A program made the translations under genes and the position numbers. From contig NZ_CP037422.1 of NCBI RefSeq assembly GCF_007748175.1, forward strand, positions 4,790,334 through 4,854,333: 64,000 nt of DNA. Direction: 5' to 3'. The stretch comes from Gimesia aquarii. Its GTDB lineage: Bacteria; Planctomycetota; Planctomycetia; Planctomycetales; Planctomycetaceae. A model generated the notes under the pieces. It was not told the DNA's origin. It saw only the letters and a list, made by a program, of their open reading frames with translations, and made no database searches. Below, in pieces: positions 28,181 to 34,682 of the stretch (the first letter of the stretch is position 1; every line of letters starts with the position of its first letter).

Positions 28181-29236
28181 TCAGTGTGACTCGTTGTCTG
28201 CTGAACGTGGTTCATTCAAGCGTTTGAGTGGCACTTTTAGAAAATGAACCCCATTCCGATTCATAAACACCGTGCCTATATGAGAGTCATTTATCTGAAC
28301 TGTGCGTGCTGAATAGTAACGGGCTGTTACAGGTGTTTTGGGGAGCAGAACAATCGTTCGAGTTGAATCCCATGTTTGTCCATCGTCCATCGATAAATTA
28401 TATCTCAGACCATAATTCTTGTTGCCGATTCCCCATGTGACAAGGACACGTCCATTTGAGAGAATGGTGAGATATCGACCTTCGGCATTGTCCCGCTTAT
28501 CGGGAATGGCGGGAAAACCATTCACCACTGACCAATGTTGACCATTGTCTGTGGAACGCAGCAGAACCGGTCCCATAGCCAGTAGCGACTCTGTCGACGT
28601 CCGTACAATTTGTTGGAATTCATGTTGGATTTTATCTGGTCCAACTAAGGGGTATGTAGCGAGCGTTTCAGTCTGTGGTTCGAACAGTCGTGGCGGACCA
28701 ACACGTAGCGGTAATAGCCATCGTTCGTCGCTCCATGGTAGTACGTTGTGGCGAACGGCTCCGAGATGCTTGCCATCGATAGGGCCAATCAATTGTTGTT
28801 CGTTCCAGGTTTGTCCCTGATCTTCACTGAGCGTGTAAAGTAATGCACGTTCGTAATACCCGTCATTGGATTTGTCGTCGGCAATATAGTTCCAGGTAAC
28901 AAGAATGCGGCCGTCTGGCAGGGTATCGGCTGTGCCAGGATAGACTTCAAACTTCTTTACTTTACGAATAACTGGGGGACGTTTTGCAGAAGTGGGAATC
29001 TGCTTAGGGGCTGACCAGGTCTCGCCTGCATCTGTTGAATGAGAACACATCAACACATTGTCCCCTTTAAAAACGACGATCAATGCTCCGTTCCTGGCAC
29101 GGCAGATAGACGGATGGATGTGGCCTTTGATCGGTTTAGAAATGATGGAGACTGGTTTTTCATCTGCCTGGGCGCAGAGATTTATCAAAAGCAGTGTGAT
29201 TGTGAGGATAGAAGCGAATTTGTGATTGTATAACAT
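28181..29236 (-). CDS. Exported sialidase-like (BNR/Asp-box) protein
   Basis: A 351-residue protein with a signal peptide (FASILTITLLLINLCAQA). Four Asp-box motifs S/T-x-D-x-G-x-x-W are readable: HSTDAGETWS, LSEDQGQTWN, RSTDNGQHWS and LSMDDGQTWD, the signature of a six-bladed sialidase propeller. The early HPSICRARNG segment fits the first active-site strand. These proteins act on terminal sialic acid or related sugars, but many planctomycete members may have other substrates. Its start is 3 bases after the stop of the esterase/ceramidase-like gene, so they form one transcript. Confidence 0.85.
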   Translation of the reverse strand: MLYNHKFASILTITLLLINLCAQADEKPVSIISKPIKGHIHPSICRARNGALIVVFKGDNVLMCSHSTDAGETWSAPKQIPTSAKRPPVIRKVKKFEVYPGTADTLPDGRILVTWNYIADDKSNDGYYERALLYTLSEDQGQTWNEQQLIGPIDGKHLGAVRHNVLPWSDERWLLPLRVGPPRLFEPQTETLATYPLVGPDKIQHEFQQIVRTSTESLLAMGPVLLRSTDNGQHWSVVNGFPAIPDKRDNAEGRYLTILSNGRVLVTWGIGNKNYGLRYNLSMDDGQTWDSTRTIVLLPKTPVTARYYSARTVQINDSHIGTVFMNRNGVHFLKVPLKRLNEPRSADNESH

Positions 29237-29239
29237 TTC

Positions 29240-31735
29240 TTAATGCGCCTTGTTTTCTGTTGCCGCTTGTCGCAGGAGTGTCAGAGCGGTTTCAACCAGT
29301 ATTTCACCACTACCGGGTTGAACTGCCGAGTTAGTCACTTCATAGCTGCCACCTGCATAAGCTGCCCGGTGTGGGATATAGATTGTCTCAACAGCATTCG
29401 ATAATTCGACAATGATTGTTGTCGGGAACGGCGAAGCCTGCTTGATTGCCAGGCCCAATTCGACGAAGACCTCACCGGGAAGACAGACAATCGCGACGTC
29501 AGTCCCAACCGTCATCACGGTTACGTCAACTGGTAGTGTCTCCCCGATACCGGATAACGAACGACTCAGCCCCCACGTGATATGATCGGTTGTTTTGGCT
29601 AGTGGTTGATGATGACGAAGTTGATCGAGTATTAATTTTTTGTAAGCGGTGACATGGTCAAAAAAATCCACCTTTCCACCTTGATTGGCAATCTTGAGAA
29701 GTTTTATAGAACGATCGACTTCTTCACGCGTCGCATCCTGTAACGGTAATTTTACAACCTTCGAATGAACTGTCAGATTAGTGTTTTCAACCAGTTTCAA
29801 TTTTGAGAGTTGCTTGCTGATCGATTCGCCAAGAGAATGCCCGATAAAGTCCGCCTTATTTCTAACCGGCGTTGCAGGATTGGCATGATTGATATCGCCA
29901 CAACATCCGGTTCCAAAAATCGAAATCAGTTCGGAACCTAGTTCATCACGCAACATACGTTCGATGAAATAAGGATAGTCTGCACTCCACTTCGTCCCAC
30001 CAACTGTGTCGAGATGTAGGGCAAAGTTGCTGAGTACACATCGATGCGTTCCGTCCTCCGGATTCCGTATTGAGAGCAAACCAATTTCGTCATCAATGGG
30101 GCCAGCAGCGCGGACGACATCAGGATTACTGAAAGATTGCCAGGTGCGCACACTTCCATCGCGCATTACAAATCGTCGGTTAAATGCAACTTTAGTCTTT
30201 TGCTGTGCAGAACCAGCTTGCAGTATTGAAGGTTTCGCACTTTGATTAGCTTGCATGATTGCACTTACCGGGCCGTGAATCAGTTTTTCAATATACTTCA
30301 GCCGCAGATCCTGCTGTTTCTCTTTACCGAGATACAAATAGAGTTCTTTCATGTAGTCAGGGGCAGTGTGTGAGTGCGTTGCTGCAATCACAATATTGTT
30401 CACTGGAATACCCGTTTTCGCGGAAGCAATTTGACGAACTTCTTTTGAGAAATCTGTGGCGATCCCAACTAAATCGCAGACGACGAGTGCCGCTGATGTA
30501 TCATCGTCACGAAACACGATGGCTTTGGCTTTGAGAGGATCAATGCTCCCTTCTGCCAGTCGTTCATGGTAGTAACCTGCCATTGGGAAACCCCTGGGGG
30601 GTGTGATGTCGACTTCCGCAACGCCGACTCGCAAGCCGCTATGTGCTTTCTTATCGGGAATCGCTTCACGTCGAATTGCGGTTAACCACATTTTGCCTGC
30701 ATTGCGCTGACCAATTCCGGAAAAGTGACGGCGTGATTTAACATCACCCCGGTTTTCTCCTTTGAGGGTATCCGTATCTGGTCCGGAAAAAAAGCCGGGC
30801 TGCTTAACCAAGCTATCGATGGCGTCACGAATACGTTTTTCTCCAGCAGGATCATTGTAAACTGTTGGATGAATAGTCGATTTTGCCAGCAGCCACGGAG
30901 GTTCAAATCCCCACACCTCTATTGCAGTGTTGCGGATCGACTGCAGGTTCTTGACATATTGCGCGGTTGAAGTCTTTCCCAGGACGTCTGATTCTCCCTG
31001 CTGCCACAAGACGGCTCGAAATCCTCCCAGAGCCTTACCTGTTGAGACCAATCGAGGATGCAGATTTCCATCAGGCATCCATTGCTTCGATGAAGTCGAA
31101 GCCACGCCGACATTCGCGAAACCAACTGGTACTTGTAGTTCAGCTGCCAGTGCATCTCCAAGGGGGGGCCAGATGGAACCACCGTTGCTTCCATCGGGGG
31201 CAGGCTGGGGATCATTGGCGACAGTCCAAGTTTGCTTCGCCCCATTGAAAGCAACCACGCGCTGTTGTGGATCTGTGACCTTCAGCCGTTCATCGTTGCA
31301 GTTGGTCGCATACGATTGGCCAGCTACGAGAAAGACTTCACCAACTCCCATTGGTTCCACCGCACCAACATTTAAAACATTGTCTTTCTTGCGGCAGCGA
31401 ACTTCCAGACGATACCAGCCACCAGCTTTGATCCTCGCTGTCCCCTCAAACTTTTTACCTTTCCTGTTCGGCTTAAAGATCGTCCAGGCAGTGCTCATTG
31501 CTGGTTTGTCAGCGAGCGGCACAACACGATATTCCCACGTGACATTGTCTATTACATCGGGTAATCTACCTGAGACCTTAACATCAGCAAATCCGACTCT
31601 GGGTGCAACGCCCGTTCGTTGAATGACCTGTGAGGTTTTCGGGGACTCAATCTCTAAGGGATCTGCCCCAGAGGCGGTAACAGATGACATCAGGAATAAA
31701 CCGACCAGAACTAAAACACGAGAAGTAAACGGCAT
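29240..31735 (-). CDS. Fusion: sialate O-acetylesterase-like plus ceramidase-like
   Basis: An 831-residue exported protein (MPFTSRVLVLVGLFLMSSVTASG). Residues about 30-350 look like a SASA-type esterase: VFLVAGQSYATNC (block I Ser) and VLWQQGESDV. From about residue 365, LRVGVAEVDITPPRGFPMAGYYH begins a neutral-ceramidase-type domain with the metal motif ATHSHTAPD and TGCCGDINHANPA. In ceramidases the position after GDV is the nucleophilic Ser; here the reading is GDIN, so ceramide hydrolysis is not assured. The fusion plus a downstream sialidase-like gene suggests attack on a decorated glycan or glycolipid. It is the first gene of this pair. Confidence 0.8.
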   Translation of the reverse strand: MPFTSRVLVLVGLFLMSSVTASGADPLEIESPKTSQVIQRTGVAPRVGFADVKVSGRLPDVIDNVTWEYRVVPLADKPAMSTAWTIFKPNRKGKKFEGTARIKAGGWYRLEVRCRKKDNVLNVGAVEPMGVGEVFLVAGQSYATNCNDERLKVTDPQQRVVAFNGAKQTWTVANDPQPAPDGSNGGSIWPPLGDALAAELQVPVGFANVGVASTSSKQWMPDGNLHPRLVSTGKALGGFRAVLWQQGESDVLGKTSTAQYVKNLQSIRNTAIEVWGFEPPWLLAKSTIHPTVYNDPAGEKRIRDAIDSLVKQPGFFSGPDTDTLKGENRGDVKSRRHFSGIGQRNAGKMWLTAIRREAIPDKKAHSGLRVGVAEVDITPPRGFPMAGYYHERLAEGSIDPLKAKAIVFRDDDTSAALVVCDLVGIATDFSKEVRQIASAKTGIPVNNIVIAATHSHTAPDYMKELYLYLGKEKQQDLRLKYIEKLIHGPVSAIMQANQSAKPSILQAGSAQQKTKVAFNRRFVMRDGSVRTWQSFSNPDVVRAAGPIDDEIGLLSIRNPEDGTHRCVLSNFALHLDTVGGTKWSADYPYFIERMLRDELGSELISIFGTGCCGDINHANPATPVRNKADFIGHSLGESISKQLSKLKLVENTNLTVHSKVVKLPLQDATREEVDRSIKLLKIANQGGKVDFFDHVTAYKKLILDQLRHHQPLAKTTDHITWGLSRSLSGIGETLPVDVTVMTVGTDVAIVCLPGEVFVELGLAIKQASPFPTTIIVELSNAVETIYIPHRAAYAGGSYEVTNSAVQPGSGEILVETALTLLRQAATENKAH

Positions 31736-32116
31736 TCGATTTACGACCTTTTTACTGACAGGCGGGAATAATTGGGATGGTTTAGTATCTATATTATTAA
31801 CAGATTCAAACGAGAGGACAACTTTGGAATCCTTACTTCACTCAGTTCGATGGACTCTTTTCTTCGAGTCTATCGAATTTAAATTTTGAAATTGTAAGAA
31901 AAAGTGCGAACTTTATCGTTGTACCGTGCATCTCATTAATCACAAGCACAATTATCATTTTATATGAAAGAAACTACTCTCAATGTACCCTTTATCAAAT
32001 GTGAGATTTGTCGGCAGAAATCAAGAAGAGCAACACTTTGGCAAACAGATAGCCAATGAGTTGTCCGGACAGATTCTGCGCATATGACACTTCTCATTTA
32101 GAGAGCCTTTCAACAA
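31736..32116. other. Intergenic region ahead of the tRNA array
   Basis: No coding frame is supported. TGTCCGGACA at 32062-32071 is a 10-base palindrome, and TATGACAC at 32083-32090 is the exact complement of GTGTCATA at 32123-32130 in the terminator. This could be the leader of a transcript entering the tRNA array or a small RNA with its own terminator. The minus-strand promoter of the esterase gene lies near 31736-31830. Confidence 0.45.
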
Positions 32117-32151
32117 GGTCCGGTGTCATAAGCGACACCGGACCTTTTTTT
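32117..32151 (+). terminator. Intrinsic terminator before tRNA array
   Basis: A perfect 11-base stem GGTCCGGTGTC (32117-32127) and GACACCGGACC (32134-32144), with loop ATAAGC, is followed by seven T (32145-32151). On the plus strand this is a textbook rho-independent terminator. No plus-strand protein gene precedes it closely, so it ends either a small RNA or a leader, and it stands only 18 bases before the first tRNA. Confidence 0.9.
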
Positions 32152-32168
32152 ATTCCCCTTGTCATTAT

Positions 32169-32240
32169 GGATCGATAGCTTAGATGGTAAAGCGCCTGGT
32201 TGAAGCCCAGGAGACACGGGTTCGAGCACCGTTTGATCCA
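32169..32240 (+). tRNA. tRNA-Phe(GAA)-like
   Basis: 72 bases with a good acceptor stem (GGATCGA with TTGATCC), D stem GCTT/AAGC, anticodon stem CCTGG/CCAGG and loop TTGAAGC giving anticodon GAA. The T stem has a G53-A61 mismatch where nearly all tRNAs have G-C, and the variable loop is four bases. No CCA is encoded. It may be a weakened or phage-like gene. Confidence 0.75.
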
Positions 32241-32268
32241 CTTTGCGCTCAAATTGCGCAAACAATAT

Positions 32269-32340
32269 GGCCCGTTCGTCTATCGCGTAGGATACCGCTC
32301 TTTCAAGGCGGAGAGGTGGGTTCGATTCCCATACGGGTCA
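32269..32340 (+). tRNA. tRNA-Glu(TTC)
   Basis: 72 bases: acceptor GGCCCGT/ACGGGTC, anticodon stem CCGCT/GGCGG around CTTTCAA (anticodon TTC), and T arm GTGGG-TTCGATT-CCCAT. All stems pair with only wobble exceptions. No encoded CCA. Confidence 0.9.
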
Positions 32341-32353
32341 CTATTTTTTTGTT

Positions 32354-32425
32354 GGTAGTCGAGGGCTGGTCGCCCAAGTCGTTCTGATAAAGCGGCGGCG
32401 CTGAGTTCGATTCTCAGGTCTACCA
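32354..32425 (+). tRNA. tRNA-Ile(GAT)-like, irregular
   Basis: 72 bases: the T arm CTGAG-TTCGATT-CTCAG is perfect, and the acceptor GGTAGTC/GTCTACC pairs except one T-T. The loop CTGATAA gives anticodon GAT on a stem with two wobble pairs. The D arm is odd (GGGC-TGGTC-GCCC with a very short loop and extra bases before the anticodon stem). It may be degenerate. Confidence 0.6.
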
Positions 32426-32503
32426 TTCACAGGTTTATTCGTAACGATTGACCAAGATCGTCCATAAAACAAATTTTTCAAGAACAATTCAAAAGGGAAT
32501 ACT

Positions 32504-32632
32504 ATGAGCGAACAAGAACGCTGGAAACAGATACCCCCGACCGATACTCGAGGTCGTGGTGTAATGGTAGCATCACTGATTTTTACTCAGGCGGGTGAGG
32601 GTTCAAATCCTTCCGACCTCATTCAACATTGA
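32504..32632 (+). CDS. Possible 42-codon ORF running into tRNA-Lys
   Basis: ATG 32504 follows AAAAGGGAA at a fitting distance and opens MSEQERWKQIPPTD, which looks protein-like. From residue 16 the frame reads through the tRNA-Lys gene and stops just inside the next tRNA. It may be the remnant of a gene cut by tRNA insertion or pure chance. No family is recognised. Confidence 0.25.
   Translation: MSEQERWKQIPPTDTRGRGVMVASLIFTQAGEGSNPSDLIQH
32550..32621 (+). tRNA. tRNA-Lys(TTT)
   Basis: 72 bases: acceptor GAGGTCG/CGACCTC is perfect, loop TTTTTAC gives anticodon TTT, and the T arm is GAGGG-TTCAAAT-CCTTC. The anticodon stem has one A-G mismatch at its base. No encoded CCA. It forms the left member of a duplicated tRNA pair. 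Confidence 0.88.
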
Positions 32633-32701
32633 TGCGTAGCTCAGTGGTAGAGCAGCGTCCTTATAAGTCGCAGGTCGTGGGTTCGATTCCTGCCGCATCA
32701 A
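32630..32701 (+). tRNA. tRNA-Ile(TAT)
   Basis: 72 bases: acceptor TGATGCG/CGCATCA and D arm GCTC..GAGC are perfect; loop CTTATAA gives anticodon TAT. The anticodon stem GCGTC/GTCGC has a T-T mismatch. Bacteria normally read AUA with a lysidine-modified CAU tRNA, so a UAU anticodon is rare. Its sister at 32797 has anticodon TAC, so this gene likely arose by anticodon change in a duplicated tRNA-Val; its charging identity is uncertain. Confidence 0.75.
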
Positions 32702-32715
32702 CTGAACCTAACAAT

Positions 32716-32788
32716 GGGATTGAGGTTTTGATGGCGGAATCCCTAATTCTTATTCAAGTGGATGAAGATTCAAACCCTTCCGACCTCA
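32716..32788 (+). pseudogene. Decayed tRNA-Lys(CTT) copy
   Basis: 73 bases align without gaps to the tRNA-Lys(CTT) at 32884-32956, with loop TTCTTAT. The 5' end GGGATTG matches that gene while the 3' end CGACCTC matches tRNA-Lys(TTT) at 32550, so it looks like a recombinant of both. A-C mismatches occur in the acceptor (4-69), anticodon stem (two) and T stem (53-61). It is probably non-functional. Confidence 0.65.
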
Positions 32789-32796
32789 TTCAACAT

Positions 32797-32869
32797 TGAT
32801 GCGTAGCTCAGTGGTTAGAGCGGCGTTCTTACAAGACGCAAGTCGTGGGTTCGAATCCCACCGCATCAA
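32797..32869 (+). tRNA. tRNA-Val(TAC)
   Basis: 73 bases: acceptor TGATGCG/CGCATCA, anticodon stem GCGTT/GACGC around CTTACAA (anticodon TAC), and T arm GTGGG-TTCGAAT-CCCAC. All stems are sound. It shares acceptor and D arm with the tRNA-Ile(TAT) gene. Confidence 0.9.
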
Positions 32870-32883
32870 CTAAATCTATCAAT

Positions 32884-32956
32884 GGGATTGAGGTGTTAGC
32901 GGCAGCATTCTTGGTTCTTACCCAGGTAGGTGAGGGTTCAAGTCCCTCCAGTCCCA
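32884..32956 (+). tRNA. tRNA-Lys(CTT)
   Basis: 73 bases: acceptor GGGATTG/CAGTCCC, anticodon stem CTTGG/CCAGG around TTCTTAC (anticodon CTT), and T arm GAGGG-TTCAAGT-CCCTC. All stems pair. No encoded CCA. Confidence 0.9.
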
Positions 32957-32988
32957 CTTCGAAACAATCGAAAAGAAATTCAATAGAA

Positions 32989-33063
32989 TGCGGTGGTGCT
33001 CGTGTTGGTACGGGCGGTCGGCTGTTAACCGACCTGACGCAGGTTCGATTCCTGTCGCCGCAG
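32989..33063 (+). tRNA. tRNA-Asn(GTT)
   Basis: 75 bases: acceptor TGCGGTG/CGCCGCA, anticodon stem GTCGG/CCGAC around CTGTTAA (anticodon GTT), D stem GCTC/GGGC, and T arm GCAGG-TTCGATT-CCTGT. No encoded CCA. Confidence 0.9.
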
Positions 33064-33074
33064 CTTAACAATTC

Positions 33075-33157
33075 GGAAGTCATCCGGCTGGATGAGGGGC
33101 CGGTCTCGAAAACAGGTGCGGTTCACCCCGTTGTGGGTTCGAGTCCCACGACTTCCG
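33075..33157 (+). tRNA. tRNA-Ser(CGA)
   Basis: 83 bases with the long variable arm of a class II tRNA. Acceptor GGAAGTC/GACTTCC, loop CTCGAAA gives anticodon CGA, and T arm GTGGG-TTCGAGT-CCCAC. The anticodon stem has one G-A mismatch. Confidence 0.85.
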
Positions 33158-33168
33158 CTACAAAATTT

Positions 33169-33239
33169 GTGCTCTTGGCCGAGCGGTTAGGTTCCAGATT
33201 TCCAATCTGGCCAGGCGGGTTCGACTCCCGCAGAGCACT
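33169..33239 (+). tRNA. tRNA-Gly(TCC)
   Basis: 71 bases: acceptor GTGCTCT/AGAGCAC, anticodon stem CCAGA/TCTGG around TTTCCAA (anticodon TCC), and T arm GCGGG-TTCGACT-CCCGC. It directly abuts the next tRNA gene. Confidence 0.88.
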
Positions 33240-33310
33240 TTGGGGGTCGGCTAATGGGAGGCTACCTGCCTTTGAAGCAGGAGGTGAAGGTTCGATTCCT
33301 TCTCCCCAAA
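33240..33310 (+). tRNA. tRNA-Gln(TTG)
   Basis: 71 bases: acceptor TTGGGGG/TCCCCAA, anticodon stem CCTGC/GCAGG around CTTTGAA (anticodon TTG), and T arm GAAGG-TTCGATT-CCTTC. There is no spacer to tRNA-Gly, so processing must cut exactly between them. Confidence 0.9.
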
Positions 33311-33360
33311 AAATTTGAAAAGAGTCAGAATCCAAGACTAAGCAACGGTACTAGTAAAGA

Positions 33361-33414
33361 GTTGGAACGAGGCTTCATAACCTTAAAATCACAAGTTCAT
33401 TACCCGTAATCCCA
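33361..33414 (+). other. Possible tRNA remnant with CAT loop
   Basis: The stretch GAGGCTTCATAACCTT followed by AAGTTCATT and ending AATCCCA resembles the 3' half of a tRNA with anticodon CAT, but neither the acceptor nor the T stem pairs. It may be the worn end of the array. Low confidence. Confidence 0.25.
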
Positions 33415-33503
33415 CTTCAATCAATAGAAGGAGAACTAATAGTTCAAGAGACCAATTTTATCGCTGTTTTAAAGTTTTTGCAAATCTAGTATTGCTCTAA
33501 TTA

Positions 33504-33516
33504 ATAGACTGTCTAT
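33504..33516. promoter_or_regulatory. Putative PadR operator over the -10 box
   Basis: ATAGACTGTCTAT is a perfect 13-base dyad that overlaps a TATAAT at 33514-33519, eight bases before the padR ATG. Position and symmetry fit an autoregulatory operator. The closeness of the -10 to the ATG suggests a leaderless or nearly leaderless transcript, since no Shine-Dalgarno is present. Confidence 0.55.
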
Positions 33517-33526
33517 AATTAAAGAC

Positions 33527-33880
33527 ATGCTAAATATTACCGGTGACAAACTACGTGGGCATCTGGAAATGATGGTGCTTTCCTCCCTTAAACAAGGCGA
33601 AGCTCATGGTCTGGAAATCGTTAAGCGATTGGAAACTGCTGGTTCAGGCGCTTTAAAGCTCAAAGAAGGTTCCCTTTACCCGGCTCTTTATCGACTTGAG
33701 CAGGCTGGCTATGTGAAAGCACAATGGGAGGGGGAAAGTTCAGGACGACGTGGCGCCAGACGACGACTCTATAATTTAACGACTAAGGGGAAACGGCAGT
33801 TAACACAAGGTCAGCAAGAGTGGACTGAATTTGTTACTGTCATGAGCAATATTCTTGGAGTTCCGGTATGGAAGAACTAA
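33527..33880 (+). CDS. PadR family transcriptional regulator
   Basis: A 117-residue winged-helix protein. GHLEMMVLSSLKQGEAHGLEIV at the start, GSLYPALYRLEQAGYVKAQWE and RRLYNLTTKGKRQL are typical of the PadR-like subgroup of about 110 residues. These repressors control membrane or efflux proteins that are often encoded next door. It overlaps the following HAAS protein gene by 13 bases, so they are translated together. A dyad over its own promoter suggests autoregulation. Confidence 0.93.
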   Translation: MLNITGDKLRGHLEMMVLSSLKQGEAHGLEIVKRLETAGSGALKLKEGSLYPALYRLEQAGYVKAQWEGESSGRRGARRRLYNLTTKGKRQLTQGQQEWTEFVTVMSNILGVPVWKN

Positions 33881-34602
33881 TGATTCATGTCGAGAAAGTT
33901 GTCCGACCTCTTCGCATTCCTCTGAAGCAAAAAGGTTTGATTCGCGAAGAGTTGCTGAACCACCTCACAGAGATCTATGAAGAAGAACTTCAGAAGCATG
34001 ACAAATCAGAATTGGCAATGAAGGTCGCTCTGGAGAGGTTTGGTCCCGCGGAGATCATATCTCGCCATCTTAAGGAATCATTACCCCGGTATTTTATGCT
34101 GTTTTCGTACTTGCCAATGTTCGCACCTGTTCGATTTTGGCCATTATCAACTTGGGCGATTATCCGGCGCGCTTGGTTCACAGGAATGCTATTCTGGCTC
34201 GTGGTCGGAATTCCATGGTGCGGTGTGCTCATCGCGACTGGACGCAAATCCATTGAAAGTGCTTCCGCACTCTGGCTGATTTTGAGTATTTTTGGTTTCA
34301 TGGAACTGGCAATGGCGATTGGTATTTTCGGAGCGATGCATGGAGCCTATGGTCAGCGCAAATCAATGTGGCGAACATTTCTCTTTGCTACAGGTGGTTG
34401 TATTGGATTGACTGCTGCAATTGCTCTTTTAAAATATTTTGTTACTCCAGAACTCTCGCCTGGTGTCTTTGTAATCTCACTTCTGATGCCGCTTGGTATA
34501 ATTGTGATCTCAGCACTCCCAGGGTTCGCAAAACTGATTCATCAAGATGTTGAGAGTACTAAGCATGCTGATGAATGGAATCAACTCATCATAGATGAGT
34601 AA
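33868..34602 (+). CDS. HAAS/DUF1700-like membrane protein paired with PadR
   Basis: A 244-residue protein. The N-terminal 70 residues (LRIPLKQKGLIREELLNHLTEIYEEEL, VALERFGPAEIISRHL) form the helical HAAS-type domain commonly encoded after PadR regulators; membrane helices follow at about 105-125, 130-155, 165-190 and 200-225. The known pairing suggests the HAAS domain communicates with PadR, perhaps signalling membrane state. There is no transporter fused or adjacent. The start overlaps the padR stop. The gene converges on the kinase gene. Confidence 0.8.
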   Translation: MEELMIHVEKVVRPLRIPLKQKGLIREELLNHLTEIYEEELQKHDKSELAMKVALERFGPAEIISRHLKESLPRYFMLFSYLPMFAPVRFWPLSTWAIIRRAWFTGMLFWLVVGIPWCGVLIATGRKSIESASALWLILSIFGFMELAMAIGIFGAMHGAYGQRKSMWRTFLFATGGCIGLTAAIALLKYFVTPELSPGVFVISLLMPLGIIVISALPGFAKLIHQDVESTKHADEWNQLIIDE

Positions 34603-34682
34603 CCTCGGGGGCTCTGTTTTCTTGTTGCATGATTCAGTTTGACGATCACTGTTGTTTCGCATCAGTTGAATTTTGAAAAATA

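Noticed and set aside
32829-33083. Minus-strand frame with GLEPSP and VGFEPTT across the tRNA array
   Set aside because: This is the common false protein read antisense through tRNA T arms; the tRNA genes explain the sequence.
32845-33318. Plus-strand frames through the tRNA array, and the minus-strand frame at 33123-33335
   Set aside because: They are translations of tRNA genes (repeated GSSPT/GSIPS-type words), not proteins.
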